Shown here: piece after piece, positions 39,233-48,093 of the stretch
Layout: each line of letters starts with the position of its first letter
Position numbering within the stretch: the first letter of the stretch is position 1
Source of the DNA: an uncultured Pelagibacteraceae bacterium
GTDB taxonomy: Bacteria > Pseudomonadota > Alphaproteobacteria > Pelagibacterales > Pelagibacteraceae
Reading direction: 5' to 3'
DNA length: 49,189 bases
NCBI GenBank assembly: GCA_902608845.1
Contig: CACLPR010000007.1
Location: 1 to 49,189, forward strand
The notes under the pieces: model-generated
Seen by the model: the letters and a program-made list of their open reading frames with translations, nothing else
Databases searched by the model: none
Told to the model about the DNA's origin: nothing
Made by a program: the position numbers and the translations under genes

Positions 39233-40852
39233 ATGTCATTAATTAGTTTTTCCAATACTATTTTTATTTTTGTGCTTGGATATGTTTATCTTTTCTCAAC
39301 ACTTGGGTATGGATATATTGTAAGAAAATCGTTTTTAAAACATTCAACAGCTCCGTTTTCCTGCAATTTTTTTTTAGGTTTTATAGCTTTAATATTAATA
39401 CAGTATTTTATTTACGTTTTTTTTAAAATAAATTCACTTTCAAATATTGTTGTTTTATTTTTAGGTTTTGCAATATCACTTAAATTCTTTTTAAAAAAAA
39501 ATTTTTTTTTTAATTACTCATTAATATATTTTTTATTATTTACTTGTATTATTGTCATTAAGCCACACGATGATTTTCATCATCATTTTAGTTCTGTATT
39601 AACTTATCTGAACAAGGATTTGACATTTGGATTGCATAATTTGGATCCTGTATTTGGTTATCAACCACTTACTGTATTTTTACAAACTTTGACAATTATT
39701 CCTCCATTATACGAAAATTTTTTTTATATATTCAATTATACGATTTATATATCATTTATAATTTTTCTTTATGAAATTTACGACAATAAAAAACTTCAGG
39801 ATATATTCAAATATATATCAATTGTAATTTTATTTTTTTTTTTAATTAAACTTAATAGACTAAGTGAGCATGGTAATGATCTTCCTGGACAAATATATTT
39901 GTTAAACTTTTTTATAATATTTTATATAATAGATAGAGATTATAACAATTTTGATAATTTTATAATTGGTTCACTTTTTTTTATATTTAGTATTTCTATT
40001 AAAACTCCAAACATAATTTTAATGCCTTTGTATCTTTTCGTTCTATACAAATACTTTAAGAATAAAAAAATATCCAAAGATAATTTATATAAGTATTTCT
40101 TTTCATGTGTTTTTTTTTCGCTAGTTATACTATTTAATAACTTCCAAAAAGAAGGATGTTTTATTCCTTTGGTTACTTTTACTTGTCTTGATTTAAACTG
40201 GGGTGTGAATTTAAGTGATTTAAAAGAGAAGCTCAATTATTTTGAGCTAGATACCAAGGGTTTTTACAACTCTAATTTACACAATATTGAAGATCCTCAT
40301 TTATATCTTAAATTTTATAATTGGTTTCCAGTCTGGTTAAAAACTCATTTTTTTTATAAAGTTTTTGAGTTTATTTTAACTTTCCTAACAATTTTCTTTA
40401 TTTTTTTCTTTTTTGCAAAGTTTGAAATAAGTAAACAAAATTTTAAAAATAAAAATGAAGTAACTTTTATAATATTTTCAGCATTTTCAATTTTAATTTG
40501 GTTAAATATTTTTCCTCAAGTAAGATATTTCTATGGTGGTTTATTAATTTTTCTAGTTTTAACTAGTTTTTATTTTATCAAATACGAGTTACATCTTGAT
40601 AAAAAAAAAATTAAAGTTTTGATCATAATAATAATAATATTTACTAATATTTCTAATTTAAATAGAATTATTAAAGAACACAAAAAATATGAAAATTATT
40701 TAATTGATGTTCCTAAAATTCACTATCCAATTAAAAAAATTTCAATGATTAATGAATACCAAATGCTGTGTAGGACAGATTATAAATGTGAGTATAAAAA
40801 AGATTTAATTTTGAAAAAAAAGAGATTTTACAACATTCTCTATTTAAAATAG
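39233..40852 (+). CDS. Polytopic membrane protein, possible GT-C-type glycosyltransferase
   Basis: 539 aa, many hydrophobic helices; acidic/His-rich first large loop IKPHDDFHHHFSSVLTYLNKDL. Confidence 0.5.
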   Translation: MSLISFSNTIFIFVLGYVYLFSTLGYGYIVRKSFLKHSTAPFSCNFFLGFIALILIQYFIYVFFKINSLSNIVVLFLGFAISLKFFLKKNFFFNYSLIYFLLFTCIIVIKPHDDFHHHFSSVLTYLNKDLTFGLHNLDPVFGYQPLTVFLQTLTIIPPLYENFFYIFNYTIYISFIIFLYEIYDNKKLQDIFKYISIVILFFFLIKLNRLSEHGNDLPGQIYLLNFFIIFYIIDRDYNNFDNFIIGSLFFIFSISIKTPNIILMPLYLFVLYKYFKNKKISKDNLYKYFFSCVFFSLVILFNNFQKEGCFIPLVTFTCLDLNWGVNLSDLKEKLNYFELDTKGFYNSNLHNIEDPHLYLKFYNWFPVWLKTHFFYKVFEFILTFLTIFFIFFFFAKFEISKQNFKNKNEVTFIIFSAFSILIWLNIFPQVRYFYGGLLIFLVLTSFYFIKYELHLDKKKIKVLIIIIIIFTNISNLNRIIKEHKKYENYLIDVPKIHYPIKKISMINEYQMLCRTDYKCEYKKDLILKKKRFYNILYLK

Positions 40853-40894
40853 TGATAAATATTAATTAGGTGGAAAATTAGAATATTAAACTAT

Positions 40895-40923
40895 TTGACT
40901 TTTTATATTTCAATTTGTATATG
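40895..40923 (+). promoter_or_regulatory. Candidate sigma70-like promoter for the stand-alone 5S rRNA
   Basis: TTGACT (40895..40900), 17-bp spacer, TATATG (40918..40923), ~6 nt before 5S 5' end. Confidence 0.45.
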
Positions 40924-40928
40924 TTTCA

Positions 40929-41046
40929 TGCCTGGTAATTATTGCGAAAGTGTAATACCCGATACCATTCCGAACTCGGAAGTCAAGCCTTTCAGCGCCG
41001 ATGGTACTTTGTCTTAAGACATGGAAGAGTAGGACATTGCCAGGCT
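40929..41046 (+). rRNA. rrf: 5S ribosomal RNA
   Basis: tGCCTGGtaattattgcgaaagtgtaatACCCGATaCCATTCCGAACTCGGAAGTcAAgcctttcAGCGCCGATGGTACTt...GAAGAGTAGGaCattgCCAGGC; 5' and 3' ends complementary (GCCTGG/CCAGGC). Confidence 0.95.
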
Positions 41047-41056
41047 ATAACCCTAG

Positions 41057-41941
41057 ATGAAAAATTATATAGTAGTTACAGGAGGCGCTGGGTTTATTGG
41101 TTCAAATTTATTAGAGCTTTTATTAATAAAAACAAAACTCAAATTGATAAGTATAGACAACTATTCTAGTGGGTCGAAAAAAAATCATATAAAGTCAAAG
41201 AGAATAAAGTATATAAATGGAGAAACATCGAAAATATTTAAAATTTTAGATAAATATAAAAATAAAATATCATGCATTTTTCATTTTGGAGAATTTGCAA
41301 GAATATTTCAAAGTTTTAAGTATTTTAACCAATGTTTTCATTCAAATTCAATTGGTACAAAAGAAGTTTTCAAATTTTGTTTAGATAATAAAATAAAATT
41401 AATTTATTCAGCAACTTCTGCTAGCTTAGGAAATAATGGAAATGATAAAAATTTGTCACCATATGCATTTACAAAATCAAAAAATCTTGAATTATTAGAA
41501 AATTTAAAAAAATGGTTCAAACTGAAATATGAAGTAATATATTTTTATAATGTTTACGGAAAAGGACAAATAAATTCTGGAAAAATGGCAACAGTAATAG
41601 GAATTTTTGAAAATCAGTTTTTAAATGGTAAACCATTAACAGTTGTTAGACCAGGCAATCAATCAAGAAGATTTACACATATTTCAGATACAGTGAAAGT
41701 GTGTTATGAAGCTTGGAGATTAAATAAATGTGCTCATTACAGTATTTCTCATAAAAAATCATATAAAATTATAGATGTGGCAAAAATGTTTAATACCAAA
41801 ATAAAATATCTACCCCAAAGAAAAGGTGAAAGATATGCCTCAGCTTTAACAAATATGTCCTTTAATAATAGAGTTTTTAAAAGATTTGGAAAAATAAGTT
41901 TGAAAGATTATGTATCTTCGTTTATGAAGACTAAAATTTAG
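41057..41941 (+). CDS. NAD-dependent sugar epimerase (extended SDR)
   Basis: YIVVTGGAGFIGSNLLELLL; YAFTKSK (YxxxK); FNVYGKGQ-like region; starts ~10 nt after 5S. Confidence 0.85.
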   Translation: MKNYIVVTGGAGFIGSNLLELLLIKTKLKLISIDNYSSGSKKNHIKSKRIKYINGETSKIFKILDKYKNKISCIFHFGEFARIFQSFKYFNQCFHSNSIGTKEVFKFCLDNKIKLIYSATSASLGNNGNDKNLSPYAFTKSKNLELLENLKKWFKLKYEVIYFYNVYGKGQINSGKMATVIGIFENQFLNGKPLTVVRPGNQSRRFTHISDTVKVCYEAWRLNKCAHYSISHKKSYKIIDVAKMFNTKIKYLPQRKGERYASALTNMSFNNRVFKRFGKISLKDYVSSFMKTKI

Positions 41942-41944
41942 TTT

Positions 41945-42070
41945 ATGAAAATTGCAAGTTCACTTAAATCATTAAAAAAAAGAGATCTTAACTCAAAATT
42001 GGTAAGAAGAAGAGGAAGAGTATATATAATTAATAAAAAAAATCCTAAATTCAAAGCAAGACAGAAATGA
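41945..42070 (+). CDS. rpmJ: 50S ribosomal protein L36
   Basis: Not in ORF track; translation [41 protein letters not shown] (41 aa). Confidence 0.93.
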   Translation: MKIASSLKSLKKRDLNSKLVRRRGRVYIINKKNPKFKARQK

Positions 42071-42095
42071 TTTTGAGACCAAATTTGAATAAAAT

Positions 42096-43184
42096 ATGAT
42101 CATTGGTTCAATATCAGAAAATAAAAAATTTGAGAATAGAGTTGCTATAACCCCAGATGTTGTAAAAAAATATAAATCTTTGGGACTTGATGTTAATTTA
42201 AGCAAAAATTATGCATTGCATTTAGGTATAAGCGATAAAGAATATGAAATTGAGGGAGCAAGTATACTATCAGATGATGTATCAGTAATTAGTGAATCTG
42301 ATGCAATTCTACAGATGAATATATTAAGTGATGAAAATTTATCAAAATTAAAAGAAAATCAAATTTTAATTGGAGTACTGAATCCATATTTAAATGAAAA
42401 CAAATTAAAAGATGTATCTTCCAAAAATATTAACTGTTTTTCTCTTGATCTTTTGCCAAGAATTACAAGGGCACAATCAATGGATATTTTATCTTCCCAA
42501 GCAAATCTAGCTGGATATAAAGCAGTTATTGACTCGTTTTCATATTTTCAAAAAGCAATACCAATGATGATGACTGCTGCTGGGACTATCTCTGCAGCAA
42601 AAGTTTTAGTAATTGGTGCGGGAGTTGCTGGTTTACAAGCAATTGCAACTGCGAAAAGAATGGGTGCCATAGTTTTTGCAACTGATGTAAGGAGTGCCTC
42701 GAAAGAGCAAGTGGAAAGTTTAGGTGGTAAATTTTTAATGGTAGAAGGAGCAGAAAATTTAGAAACCGATGGTGGATATGCTAAAGAAGCGTCTGAGGAA
42801 TTTAAAAAAAAACAAGAAAATTTATTAAAAGAGACTCTAAAAAAAATTGATATTGTTGTTTGCACTGCATTAATACCAGGAAAAAAAGCACCTATTATAA
42901 TAAAAAAAGACATGATTGATGTTATGCAGAATGGTTCAGTTATTTATGATTTAGCAGCAATACAAGGTGGGAATTCTGAGTTAACAAAAGTAAATGAAAT
43001 TGTTGAAAGTGATGGAGTAAAAATTATGGGTGAAGCAAATATATTAAATAAGTTACCTGTTTCAGCTTCAAATCTCTATGCTAAGAATATATATAATTTT
43101 ATAAACAATTTGTTCGATAAAGAAAAAAAAACTTTTGAAATTAATTTAGAAGATGAAATAATTGAAAAAACAAAAATAAAGTGA
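42096..43184 (+). CDS. pntA: NAD(P) transhydrogenase subunit alpha part 1
   Basis: IGSISENKKFENRVAITPDVVKKYKSLG; RITRAQSMDILSSQANLAGYKAV; VLVIGAGVAGLQAIATAKRMGA. Confidence 0.93.
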   Translation: MIIGSISENKKFENRVAITPDVVKKYKSLGLDVNLSKNYALHLGISDKEYEIEGASILSDDVSVISESDAILQMNILSDENLSKLKENQILIGVLNPYLNENKLKDVSSKNINCFSLDLLPRITRAQSMDILSSQANLAGYKAVIDSFSYFQKAIPMMMTAAGTISAAKVLVIGAGVAGLQAIATAKRMGAIVFATDVRSASKEQVESLGGKFLMVEGAENLETDGGYAKEASEEFKKKQENLLKETLKKIDIVVCTALIPGKKAPIIIKKDMIDVMQNGSVIYDLAAIQGGNSELTKVNEIVESDGVKIMGEANILNKLPVSASNLYAKNIYNFINNLFDKEKKTFEINLEDEIIEKTKIK

Positions 43185-43486
43185 TGGAAATAGATCCTTT
43201 TATATTTAGATTAAGCATATTTATCTTATCAATTTTTGTTGGATATTATGTTGTGTGGAGTGTAACTCCATCATTACATACGCCACTAATGTCAGTTACC
43301 AATGCAATTTCGTCTGTTATAATTGTTGGGGCTATAATTGCTGCTTTAGCAGGTGCATCAGAAAATATTTTTGAAACCTCCAGCATTTTTGGTTTTCTTG
43401 CAATAATTTTAGCGGCAGTAAACATATTTGGTGGTTTCCTTGTCACCCAGAGAATGTTGCAAATGTATAAAAAGAAAAAAAAATAG
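43181..43486 (+). CDS. pntAB: NAD(P) transhydrogenase subunit alpha part 2
   Basis: VGYYVVWSVTPSLHTPLMSVTNAISSVIIVGAI. Confidence 0.92.
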   Translation: MMEIDPFIFRLSIFILSIFVGYYVVWSVTPSLHTPLMSVTNAISSVIIVGAIIAALAGASENIFETSSIFGFLAIILAAVNIFGGFLVTQRMLQMYKKKKK

Positions 43487-43487
43487 T

Positions 43488-44882
43488 ATGTCTGCAAATT
43501 TATTAGCATTATTTTATTTAATTTCAGGAATTCTATTTATTTTGGCTTTAAGAGGTTTATCTTCACCAGAAACATCTAGACGAGGTAATTACTTTGGTAT
43601 TGCAGGTATGGCAATTTCAATTATTGTGACTTTTCTAGCTGCTGGAAATTTTGGAACGGGATTTATATACGTATTAATTATGCTTGTAGTTGGTGGTTCA
43701 ATTGGTGCGTTTATAGCTTTTAAAATACCAATGACTGCAATGCCAGAACTTGTAGCTGGATTTCATAGTCTAGTAGGTCTTGCTGCTGTTTTTGTTGCAA
43801 TTTCTGCTTTTTTAAATCCTGAGGCTTTTAATTTAGGAGTAGTTGGTAAAATAAAGTTAGCTAGCCTTATTGAAATGTCTCTTGGTGCAGCGATTGGAGC
43901 AATTACTTTTTCTGGATCTATAATTGCATTTTTAAAACTTAGGGGAATAATGTCAGGTGCACCAATTACTTTTAAAGGTCAGCATTTAATAAATTTAATA
44001 TTAGGTTTAGCCATAATACTACTGATATTTTATTTATGTAAATCTCAATTATCCAGTGTATTTTGGTCTGTTGTTTTAATATCTTTTTTGGTTGGTGTAT
44101 TGTTAATCATTCCAATTGGTGGAGCAGATATGCCAGTGGTTATATCGATGTTAAATTCATATTCAGGTTGGGCTGCGGCTGGAATAGGTTTTACTCTTGA
44201 AAATACTGCATTAATAATCACAGGAGCACTAGTTGGATCATCAGGAGCTATTCTTTCTTACATAATGTGCAAAGGTATGAATAGATCTTTTTTTAATGTT
44301 ATTTTAGGGGGGTGGGGAGCAACTGATCAAGCTACAAATTCTACAACTCAAGAACAAAAACCAGTAAAAAATGGGAATGCAGATGATGCGGCATTTTTAA
44401 TGAAAAATGCATCCTCAGTTATCATTGTTCCAGGATATGGAATGGCAGTTGCGCAAGCACAACACGCCTTGAGAGAAATGGTAGATGCATTAAAAAAAAA
44501 TGGAGTAAAAGTTTCATATGCTATTCATCCAGTTGCCGGTAGAATGCCAGGACATATGAATGTATTATTAGCGGAAGCCAATGTGCCTTATGATGAGGTT
44601 TTTGAATTAGAGGAAATAAATAATGATTTTGCAAATTGTGATGTTGCTTATGTGATAGGTGCAAACGATGTTACAAATCCTGTTGCAAAATCAGACCCGC
44701 AAAGCCCAATTTATGGAATGCCAGTATTAGATGTAGAAAAAAGTAAGTCGGTATTATTTGTAAAAAGAAGTTTGTCTCCTGGATATGCGGGTATTGATAA
44801 TGATCTTTTTTACAGAGACAATACGCTGATGTTATTTGCAGATGCAAAAAAAATGACAGAGGAAATAGTAAAGAGTTTGTAA
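43488..44882 (+). CDS. pntB: NAD(P) transhydrogenase subunit beta
   Basis: MSANLLALFYLISGILFILALRGLSSPETSRRGN...IIVPGYGMAVAQAQHALREM...; ATG at 43488 preferred to the ORF-track start 43428. Confidence 0.93.
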   Translation: MSANLLALFYLISGILFILALRGLSSPETSRRGNYFGIAGMAISIIVTFLAAGNFGTGFIYVLIMLVVGGSIGAFIAFKIPMTAMPELVAGFHSLVGLAAVFVAISAFLNPEAFNLGVVGKIKLASLIEMSLGAAIGAITFSGSIIAFLKLRGIMSGAPITFKGQHLINLILGLAIILLIFYLCKSQLSSVFWSVVLISFLVGVLLIIPIGGADMPVVISMLNSYSGWAAAGIGFTLENTALIITGALVGSSGAILSYIMCKGMNRSFFNVILGGWGATDQATNSTTQEQKPVKNGNADDAAFLMKNASSVIIVPGYGMAVAQAQHALREMVDALKKNGVKVSYAIHPVAGRMPGHMNVLLAEANVPYDEVFELEEINNDFANCDVAYVIGANDVTNPVAKSDPQSPIYGMPVLDVEKSKSVLFVKRSLSPGYAGIDNDLFYRDNTLMLFADAKKMTEEIVKSL

Positions 44883-44999
44883 CTGACTAAAATTTTTTGC
44901 GATATTGCAGATTAAAAACTTATTAGAAAATTTAATAATAAAAAGTTTGTAAAAGGTTTTTTAAAAGACACAAGAAAATCTAAATTTATAATGTAGGAT

Positions 45000-45076
45000 T
45001 GGTTGCGGGGGACGGATTTGAACCGCCGACCTCAAGGTTATGAGCCTTGCGAGCTACCAGGCTGCTCCACCCCGCG
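45000..45076 (-). tRNA. tRNA-fMet (CAT anticodon), CCA encoded
   Basis: Reverse complement CGCGGGGTGGAGCAGCCTGGTAGCTCGCAAGGCTCATAACCTTGAGGTCGGCGGTTCAAATCCGTCCCCCGCAACCA; initiator-like C1-A72 mismatch end. Confidence 0.95.
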
Positions 45077-45079
45077 GTT

Positions 45080-45295
45080 TTAGATTCTATTCTTTAACTT
45101 ATTTAGTTTTTTAACTCTTTTTATATTCTCTTGAAGAATCCTTTTCTTTTTTTCAGAAGGCTTTTCATAAGTATTTTTCAATTTTATGATTTTAAAGAAA
45201 CCATCACGTTGAAGTTTTCTCTTTAAAACTCTTAAAGCTTGTTCAATATTATTGTCTTTTACTTCTATTTTAATAACTACCTCCAAAAAGGGCAA
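45080..45295 (-). CDS. rpsU: 30S ribosomal protein S21 (start uncertain)
   Basis: KIEVKDNNIEQALRVLKRKLQRDGFFKIIKLKNTYEKPSEKKKR S21 signature; listed start is TTG. Confidence 0.9.
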   Translation of the reverse strand: MPFLEVVIKIEVKDNNIEQALRVLKRKLQRDGFFKIIKLKNTYEKPSEKKKRILQENIKRVKKLNKLKNRI

Positions 45296-45351
45296 TAGGT
45301 AGCACTTTATATTTTATTTGTCTATAATAATTCATATTTTTATTTACCAAG

Positions 45352-45909
45352 TTAAATTTTTTCTTTTTCTTTCCTCTCTCTTAAAACTCTTCGTTCCGCT
45401 TTTTCTAAAGCTTCTAAAAGATCTTTCTGAGAAAATAATCCCATCGCCACAGGATCTTTAGAGTTCAAATTATTGTAGTTCCAATAACTTTTATTTCTTA
45501 TAGATGTGACCGAATTTTTTGTAATTCCAACTAGTTTAGAAATCTGAGAGTCCTTTAAATTTGAGTGATGTTTTAGCAACCAAAGCGCTGAGTCTGGTTT
45601 ATCTTGTCTTTTAGATAGTGGTATATATTTTTTTGTTTTTTTATTATCACTATCTATCTCAATTTCGTTCACTTGAAGATTTAATGGTCGGCTCGGGTCT
45701 TTTGAAGAAAGATTTATTTCTTCTCTGGTTAACTGACCAGCTATTATAGGGTTATAACCAACAATGCCTTTTGCAACTTCACCATCAGCTATGCCCTGTA
45801 TTTCAACCTCGTGCAACTTACAAAAATTTGCAATTTGTTCAAAAGTTAACGAGGTATTTTCAACTAACCAAACAGCTGTGGCCATTGGCATTAATGGTGC
45901 ATTATTCAT
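45352..45909 (-). CDS. DUF1013/TrcR-like alphaproteobacterial cell-cycle regulator
   Basis: PLMPMATAVWLVENTSLTFEQIANFCKLHEVEIQGIADGEVAKGIVGYNPI. Confidence 0.75.
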   Translation of the reverse strand: MNNAPLMPMATAVWLVENTSLTFEQIANFCKLHEVEIQGIADGEVAKGIVGYNPIIAGQLTREEINLSSKDPSRPLNLQVNEIEIDSDNKKTKKYIPLSKRQDKPDSALWLLKHHSNLKDSQISKLVGITKNSVTSIRNKSYWNYNNLNSKDPVAMGLFSQKDLLEALEKAERRVLRERKEKEKI

Positions 45910-46136
45910 TATTTGGAGTCGGATCTAAATTTTTGAAACTTTTTGTTAAATTTACTTACTCGTCCCTTGTCTAGAATTTTTTGTTTTCCACCAGTCCAAG
46001 CCGAGTGAGATTTTGGATCAATTTCAAGTTTTAAAATTTCTCCCTCAGAACCCCATGTTGATCTAGTCACGAATTGACTACCATCTGTCATCTCTACTTT
46101 TATTTCGTGGTAGTTAGGATGAATATCTTTTTTCAT
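45909..46136 (-). CDS. rpmE: 50S ribosomal protein L31
   Basis: [29 protein letters not shown]...[28 protein letters not shown]. Confidence 0.93.
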   Translation of the reverse strand: MKKDIHPNYHEIKVEMTDGSQFVTRSTWGSEGEILKLEIDPKSHSAWTGGKQKILDKGRVSKFNKKFQKFRSDSK

Positions 46137-46171
46137 AGCCGGTTTTATAGCAAAAAGTCTAATAAAAACAA

Positions 46172-46918
46172 TTAAAAGTTAACTAATTTTTCCATCATTT
46201 TAGCATATATACTAGTACTAGCGGCTCTTATATTAACACAATTCTCTTTATACTTAGTTAAATCATTAGTAGCTCCCCCAGCTTCATTAACTATTAACAC
46301 TCCAGCAGCAATATCCCATAGATTAATTTTATTTTGAAAAAATCCATCCAATCTTCCAGATCCCACATAAGCCAAATCTAGAGCTGCACATCCTGAATTT
46401 CTCATATTCAAACTTGGATATATAATCTTCAGACCTTCAGGGTTAGATGAGAATAAACAATCTTCAATATCACTTTTCTTTGAAACTCTTATTCTATGGT
46501 TATTCAAATATGCTCCACTATCTTTTTCGGCAAAATATATCTCATTTTTAATCGGATCATGTATTAAAGCAGATTTTATTTCGTTATCTACTTTTAAAGC
46601 AAGTGAAATAGCAAAATGAGGTATTCCGTGCAAAAAATTTGTTGTTCCGTCAATTGGATCAATAATCCAAACTTTATCTTTGTCACTATTATCAATTTTT
46701 CCGCTTTCCTCAGTTAAAAAAGAATAGTTTTTTTTTGCTTTAGTTAATTCTTCAATTAGAATTTCTTCCACTCTTTTGTCAGTCTTTGTTACAAAATCTC
46801 TTGGTCCTTTTTTTGCAACTTGCAAGTTTTCAATTTCTCCAAAGTCTCTAATAAGTACTTTTGATGCCTTTTCGCATGCCTTGATCATGATATTTAAGTT
46901 AGGGGATATTGAATTCAT
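46172..46918 (-). CDS. suhB: Inositol monophosphatase family protein
   Basis: [54 protein letters not shown]. Confidence 0.9.
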   Translation of the reverse strand: MNSISPNLNIMIKACEKASKVLIRDFGEIENLQVAKKGPRDFVTKTDKRVEEILIEELTKAKKNYSFLTEESGKIDNSDKDKVWIIDPIDGTTNFLHGIPHFAISLALKVDNEIKSALIHDPIKNEIYFAEKDSGAYLNNHRIRVSKKSDIEDCLFSSNPEGLKIIYPSLNMRNSGCAALDLAYVGSGRLDGFFQNKINLWDIAAGVLIVNEAGGATNDLTKYKENCVNIRAASTSIYAKMMEKLVNF

Positions 46919-46921
46919 TAA

Positions 46922-47482
46922 CTAGATTTTTTTAACGTATTCAATTGTTCTTGTATCTAAAATAATTTCATCATCAGACTCTATAAATGGAGGAACTTGT
47001 ATTTTAATTCCGTTGTTAAGTATTGCAGGTTTGTAAGATGATGAAACAGTTTGACCTTTTAAAGCTGCATCAGTTGTGGCAATTTTACAATTTATTTGAT
47101 TTGGAAGTTCAATTGAGATTGCTTGATCATTATAAAAACTAACTGAAACCTTAAGATTTTCAGTCAATAATTTACCTTTTTCTCCAATTATATTTTTTTT
47201 AATTTCAATTTGTTCAAAAGTTTTAGGATCCATAAAAAAATAGTTATTTTCATCTGAATAAAGATAATTGAAATCTATTTCTTCCAGTGATGCTTTCTCA
47301 ACTGTCTCACTGGACCTGAACCTTTCATTCAATTTTGTATTTTTCCCAACACTTTTCATTTCTACTTGTGCAAAAGCACCACCTTTGCCTGGCTTGACGT
47401 GCTGAGTTTTCAAAACTTGCCATAAGTCATTTTTATACTCTAAAAGCATTCCAACTCTAATTTCTCCAGCATTAATTTTCAT
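46922..47482 (-). CDS. efp: Elongation factor P
   Basis: MKINAGEIRVGMLLEYKNDLWQVLKTQHVKPGKGGAFAQVEMKS. Confidence 0.95.
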   Translation of the reverse strand: MKINAGEIRVGMLLEYKNDLWQVLKTQHVKPGKGGAFAQVEMKSVGKNTKLNERFRSSETVEKASLEEIDFNYLYSDENNYFFMDPKTFEQIEIKKNIIGEKGKLLTENLKVSVSFYNDQAISIELPNQINCKIATTDAALKGQTVSSSYKPAILNNGIKIQVPPFIESDDEIILDTRTIEYVKKI

Positions 47483-48093
47483 CTTAGTATTTCTATTGCT
47501 TGTTGTGGTTTATATTTTTTATTATTCCAGATGTAGCTTGAAATAGCTAAAAAATTAGCTTTATTCAATAATAGATTTTTATAATTTTTAGAATTAATTC
47601 CACCTATTGCTACAATGGGTATTTTGGTTAATTTATTTACTTCGTTTAAAATCTTGGTAGTTGCTTGATATTTTGTTTTTTTTGTTTTTGTTGCATTAAA
47701 AGCACCAAAAGCCAAGTAATTAGCATTAGATCTGATTGCAATTTTAGCAAGTTTAATTGAGTTATGACAAGTAATACCAATTATTTTATTCCCAATTATA
47801 GCACGGGCTTCTTTGATTTTCATATCATTTTGACCTAAATGACAACCATCAGCATCAAGTTTTTTTGCAAGCAAAGGATCATCATTTACTAAAAAATACA
47901 CTTTATTTACTTTACAGATATTTTTAATTTTCTTACCGATAATCATTTTTTGCTTCATCGAATATGTTTTTAATCTCATTTGAAAAATACTCACTTTGTT
48001 TGTTTTAAAAACTAGATTTAGATTTTTATAGAAGTTTTTAGTTATTCTATTTGGAGAAATAAGATAAATAAATTTTTTTTTATTTATTTTCAA
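47479..48093 (-). CDS. thiE: Thiamine-phosphate synthase family (ThiE-like)
   Basis: FLVNDDPLLAKKLDADGCHLGQNDMKIKEARAIIGNKIIGITCHNSI; IPIVAIGGINSKNY. Confidence 0.85.
   Translation of the reverse strand: MKINKKKFIYLISPNRITKNFYKNLNLVFKTNKVSIFQMRLKTYSMKQKMIIGKKIKNICKVNKVYFLVNDDPLLAKKLDADGCHLGQNDMKIKEARAIIGNKIIGITCHNSIKLAKIAIRSNANYLAFGAFNATKTKKTKYQATTKILNEVNKLTKIPIVAIGGINSKNYKNLLLNKANFLAISSYIWNNKKYKPQQAIEILR

Noticed and set aside
40942-41169. 75-aa plus-strand ORF overlapping the 5S gene
   Set aside because: Lies inside 5S rRNA and the epimerase start in another frame; no protein-like conservation evident.
42548-42913. 121-aa minus-strand ORF
   Set aside because: Antisense to well-conserved pntA; spurious.
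44883-44999. Possible ncRNA or terminator between pntB and tRNA-fMet
   Set aside because: AT-rich with no convincing GC-stem plus U-run hairpin visible by eye.
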